NCBI GenBank assembly: GCA_040007095.1
Contig: JBDTVS010000086.1
Coordinates: 1 to 7,388 of the forward strand
Reading direction: 5' to 3'
Source: JBDTVS01 sp040007095
GTDB lineage: Bacteria; Acidobacteriota; Vicinamibacteria; Vicinamibacterales; CAVVIG01
DNA length: 7,388 nucleotides
The notes under the pieces were generated by a model that was given only the letters and a program-made list of their open reading frames with translations, searched no databases and was not told the origin of the DNA. The position numbers and the translations under genes are program-made. Shown piece after piece: positions 4,595 through 7,388 of the stretch; the stretch's first letter is position 1, and each line of letters begins with the position of its first letter.

Positions 4595-6820
4595 CTACCA
4601 GAAGACCGTGACGCGGCCCACCACCGTATTCGCCGTATAAGGGCGGTAGAAATATCCGAGCAGCATCAGCGTCGGCGTCGCCGTCGCCGGCTGCGCGAGG
4701 CTCGCGACCGGGCTCAAGGCGAAGTCGTCCACCCGGTACTTGTCGTACCAATAGGCGAGTCCCACGGCGAAGCGGCGATTGACAAAGTAGCGGCCGTCGA
4801 TGGTCCCGCGCTGCAGCTCGTTCACGACCGGGGACAGCTGAACCGGCGCGACCACGACGGTGTTCGGCGCCAGACCGTAGGTGTAGGTCGACTCGGCCCG
4901 GCTGTAATCGTAGGCGAACTTGATGTCGGTGTTCCGCAGCACCTTGATCAGATCCATCGAGGCGCTGACGGTTTTCACCCTGTCGGCGCTGTCGTCGGTC
5001 CAGTCCCGCCGTGGATCGTTGAACTGCTGCGTCGGATCGTTCAGGAAGGCCACCGTGTTGGCCGGCAGCGGGTTCGCGGTGCGCGACGCCTGCAGCGCCG
5101 TGTATTTCTCGTAGCCGTAGCTGGCGCCCAGCGACACGGCATTGGACGGGACAAAGTCGAACCCGACCGAATAGACGTGGTTGTTGTTGTTGCGCAGGCC
5201 GAAGTTCGTGCCCGGGTACTCCTGCCGGCCGATGCCGGCCGAGGCGTTGACCGAAAACTGCGACAGCGGCGTCACTTGAACGATCCCGTTGAACCGATCC
5301 TGATCGCGATCCGAAATGTCGTACTGCCGCAGGGTCGGCTGTTCGCCGATCGCCAGCAGCTCGAGCCCATCGACCGCCGAGCCCCTCCGCTTGGAATGCT
5401 CATAGACGCCGCGCACCGTCAGCCACGTCACCCCGGTCAGATCCACCGACGCGCGCGCGATGTTCTCGGTGGTGTTCTCGACGATGCGGTGGGTTCGGTC
5501 GACTTCTTCCCGGGTGTAACCGGCGCGGAGGCCGAGGTACATCACCGGCGTGAACGACGCGTCCGCATCGAACGTGTGGCGAGTGGCGCCGAACGGTTCG
5601 CTCGCCGAGTTGAGCGCGACAATCGCGGTGTCGTAGTTGACGCTGTTGGCGGTCTTGAACGGCACCGTCCGGTTGTCGAATTCATACTGACGGTACCTGG
5701 CGCTGAACCACAACATCGTCACCGGCCTGGACGTGAAGGCATAGTTCATCGACGTCACGGTGGCCTTGACGTCGGAGGTCTCACGATCCAGTGCCGGCGA
5801 CACCAGCGCGCTGTTGATCGTGTAGGGCAGCAGCAGGTTGTCGTTGGTGAGGCTGGCCACGGACAGGAACGCGGTCGCGTGGCTGCGGCCGGGCAGGTTG
5901 AAGCCGCCCGCCGCGCTGACGGTATTCATGTTGGTGTTCGGCCAGAGCGCCATGCGCCCCTGCGCCGGTCCCGCGGTCGGCGAATCGGTGATCCGCGACG
6001 GGTTATCCCAGGTCAGCGTGGTGACGTTGTTGTGGAAGAACGACCCGTCGTAGCCGATCCGGGCGTAGCCGCGATCGTTGGCATACTCGAGGCTGGTGCC
6101 GAGATCGGTGGTCCGATGATCGACCGGCACCGGCAACTCGGTGGCAATCGCACCGCTGATCCCGAAGCTGCCGCCCCACGGGTAGGCACCGGTCTTCTGC
6201 GTATTCCGGAAGTTGACGTTGAAATCGATATTTGGCGTGGCGCTGTAGGTGAGGGCAAAGCTCGCCACGTCGCGGCGCGTCCGAAGCTCGAACGCCGACG
6301 CGCCGGTCAGCGCATCGGCGAGCGTGAGCGTCTTGTTCTGAATGCCGGACTGCACCGGATCGCTCAGCGTCAGCAGCCCGGGAGTCGACCGGTCGTACAA
6401 CGTCCGGGTGCTGTCGCTGTAGAAGAGCGGAATCTGGTTCCACTCGAAGCTCGCCTTGACCTTGCCGTAGTTCATGTAGGACGCCGAGAACCGCTGGTCG
6501 CGGTAGCCGACGTTGTCGGCCTGCAGGCTGTAGCGATACCCCTCGGTATCCTTGTAGACGCGCAGGCGGTCGAGGACGCCGCCGTCCCGCAGGTCGCGAT
6601 ATCGCTCGAAGCGGGCCCGATCCGAATCGGCGCCGAAGGCCGTGCCCCGAAACCCGAAGTCGATCTGGTTGACGAGCGGCGTGTCGGGGCTCGTCGCCGC
6701 CGCGACCGCGGGCTTGGGTGCGTTCCCCTGGACCGCGGCGGCCGTCGTCGATTCCTGTGCCGCGGCGCCTGCCGAGAGCAGCACGAGCGCGGCAACCATG
6801 GTGATTCGTGTGTTGCGCAT
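4595..6820 (-). CDS. MtrB/PioB-type outer-membrane beta-barrel porin
   Basis: This 741-residue protein is probably the outer-membrane sheath that holds the decaheme cytochrome encoded immediately upstream, forming a porin-cytochrome conduit. A signal peptide covers about residues 1-22 (ending AGAAAQES), followed by an Ala/Pro-rich linker to about residue 47. Then comes DFGFRGTAFGADSDRARFERY-type sequence with RDLRDGG and DNVGYRDQRFSASY, recognisable from the MtrB/PioB family. The rest is alternating aromatic/polar beta-strand sequence with Asn/Asp-rich loops, ending in VTVFW, a typical C-terminal barrel signature. Length is close to Shewanella MtrB (about 700 residues). I found no cysteine anywhere, so the N-terminal CXXC known in Shewanella MtrB is absent. 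The start is the ATG at 6820 with AGGAG 6 nt upstream; a GTG one codon earlier is too close to that site. It begins 16 nt after the stop of the decaheme gene, implying co-translation. Confidence 0.9.
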   Translation of the reverse strand: MRNTRITMVAALVLLSAGAAAQESTTAAAVQGNAPKPAVAAATSPDTPLVNQIDFGFRGTAFGADSDRARFERYRDLRDGGVLDRLRVYKDTEGYRYSLQADNVGYRDQRFSASYMNYGKVKASFEWNQIPLFYSDSTRTLYDRSTPGLLTLSDPVQSGIQNKTLTLADALTGASAFELRTRRDVASFALTYSATPNIDFNVNFRNTQKTGAYPWGGSFGISGAIATELPVPVDHRTTDLGTSLEYANDRGYARIGYDGSFFHNNVTTLTWDNPSRITDSPTAGPAQGRMALWPNTNMNTVSAAGGFNLPGRSHATAFLSVASLTNDNLLLPYTINSALVSPALDRETSDVKATVTSMNYAFTSRPVTMLWFSARYRQYEFDNRTVPFKTANSVNYDTAIVALNSASEPFGATRHTFDADASFTPVMYLGLRAGYTREEVDRTHRIVENTTENIARASVDLTGVTWLTVRGVYEHSKRRGSAVDGLELLAIGEQPTLRQYDISDRDQDRFNGIVQVTPLSQFSVNASAGIGRQEYPGTNFGLRNNNNHVYSVGFDFVPSNAVSLGASYGYEKYTALQASRTANPLPANTVAFLNDPTQQFNDPRRDWTDDSADRVKTVSASMDLIKVLRNTDIKFAYDYSRAESTYTYGLAPNTVVVAPVQLSPVVNELQRGTIDGRYFVNRRFAVGLAYWYDKYRVDDFALSPVASLAQPATATPTLMLLGYFYRPYTANTVVGRVTVFW

Positions 6821-6826
6821 CACAGG

Positions 6827-6831
6827 CTCCT
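6827..6831 (-). promoter_or_regulatory. Ribosome binding site for the porin gene
   Basis: Read on the minus strand, AGGAG lies 6 nt before the ATG at 6820. This favours that ATG over the GTG one codon upstream at 6823. Confidence 0.65.
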
Positions 6832-6836
6832 GCCGG

Positions 6837-7388
6837 TTACCGAAGGAACTTTTCGCCCGCAGGATGATTCGATCCGTGGATCTGCGAGTGACAGTTGACG
6901 CAGCTGCGGCCGACGGCGCGGTTGCTGGCGGCGGCGATCTGCGTCGCGTCGTAAATCGTCGCCGGATGGCGGCTGCTGACGTGGCAGCGCTGGCAGAGCA
7001 TCGGCTCCTTGGCGATCAGCATGCGGTCGTTGTTGGAGCCGTGCGGATCGTGGCAGCTCGCGCAATTCTCGCGCCCGGCGGCATGGTCGTGCAGAAACGG
7101 CCCGCGCTTCTCGGCATGGCAGCTCGCGCAGGTCTCGTTGAGGGTGTTCCCCACCTTGAGCATGCGCACGTTGGTCGACCCGTGCGGCGTGTGGCAGGTG
7201 GTGCAGTCCATCTTGCCCTCGCGCACCGGCATGTGCCCCTGCTTCTTGACCTTCATCGCCTCCTGCTTATGGCAGGATTCGCACGTCTGGATCGCCGTCA
7301 CCGTCTTCAACTGCCCCTGCTCGGACTTGGCGCTGTGGACGCTGTGGCAGCTCGCGCACGAGAGGTTGCGCGCGTCGTGCATGCCGCC
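6837..7388 (-). CDS. DmsE/MtrA-type decaheme cytochrome c, partial
   Basis: This is the C-terminal 183 residues of a periplasmic multiheme cytochrome. The frame runs open past the window edge, so the start, signal peptide and first hemes are missing. Seven heme motifs are visible, starting at residues 11, 36, 62, 87, 109, 132 and 163 of the fragment. DmsE/MtrA/PioA proteins have ten, so about three are probably beyond the edge. An internal repeat (C-x-x-C-H-x-PHGS-x-N-x-RML) occurs at 62-77 and 109-124, as in the two-pentaheme architecture of this family. CQRCHVSSRHPATIYD and the C-terminal HGSNHPAGEKF are also family-like. The Met encoded at 7382 is followed by HDARNLSCASCH, which reads as the middle of a heme repeat, so it is not the start. 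The protein would insert into the MtrB-like barrel encoded 16 nt downstream and carry electrons through the outer membrane. Confidence 0.9.
   Translation of the reverse strand, partial: GGMHDARNLSCASCHSVHSAKSEQGQLKTVTAIQTCESCHKQEAMKVKKQGHMPVREGKMDCTTCHTPHGSTNVRMLKVGNTLNETCASCHAEKRGPFLHDHAAGRENCASCHDPHGSNNDRMLIAKEPMLCQRCHVSSRHPATIYDATQIAAASNRAVGRSCVNCHSQIHGSNHPAGEKFLR

Noticed and set aside
5177..6898. Long plus-strand open frame (573 codons) opposite the porin gene
   Set aside because: It lies antisense to a convincing MtrB-like gene. Its product is Arg/Val/Gly-rich with no domain, as expected for a shadow frame in GC-rich coding DNA.
7051..7358. Three identical 14-mers (TGGCAGCTCGCGCA at 7051, 7117 and 7345), suggestive of a repeat array
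   Set aside because: Each encodes the CASCH heme motif with the same codons inside the decaheme gene. The spacing is irregular and follows the protein, so this is not a CRISPR or other DNA repeat.

Overview
The window is about 7.4 kb of GC-rich bacterial DNA. It is dominated by a single minus-strand cluster of six genes, transcribed right to left, that encode a chain of c- and b-type cytochromes and an outer-membrane porin. Transcription order is: decaheme DmsE/MtrA-type cytochrome (cut by the right edge) -> MtrB/PioB-type outer-membrane beta-barrel -> small monoheme cytochrome c -> membrane-anchored nonaheme cytochrome c -> cytochrome b with five predicted membrane helices -> hexaheme NapC/NirT-type cytochrome with three N-terminal membrane helices. 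By count, 24 heme c motifs lie inside the window: 7+1+9+6 CXXCH-type motifs and one CX3CH. Gene spacing is tight (16 nt, about 70 nt, about 27 nt, a 4-nt ATGA overlap, then 125 nt), so the first five genes look like one transcription unit, and the sixth probably belongs to it. The promoter is not in the window.

Together the proteins could form a complete electron route across a Gram-negative envelope. The cytochrome b/nonaheme pair and the NapC/NirT-type protein would exchange electrons with membrane quinones, the monoheme protein would carry electrons in the periplasm, and the decaheme protein inside the beta-barrel would pass them through the outer membrane. This is the layout used in extracellular electron transfer (Shewanella MtrAB) or in iron oxidation (PioAB, MtoAB). 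The direction of flow and the outer partner cannot be read from this window. The nonaheme plus cytochrome b pair resembles a two-gene version of Geobacter CbcL, and the hexaheme protein resembles Geobacter ImcH. Having both inner-membrane gates beside an MtrAB-type conduit is the most interesting point.

The left end (1-418) has no convincing gene and holds several GC-rich inverted repeats. It is followed by one plus-strand gene (419-724) for an unrecognised 101-residue protein with two membrane helices, which converges on the cytochrome cluster. No tRNA, rRNA, CRISPR array, insertion sequence or clear terminator was found.

The organism is a Gram-negative, high-GC respiratory bacterium. The protein style (multiheme cytochromes with CADCH repeats and a cysteine-free MtrB-like barrel) would fit Acidobacteriota, for instance the Vicinamibacteria, but that assignment is an inference from general resemblance.
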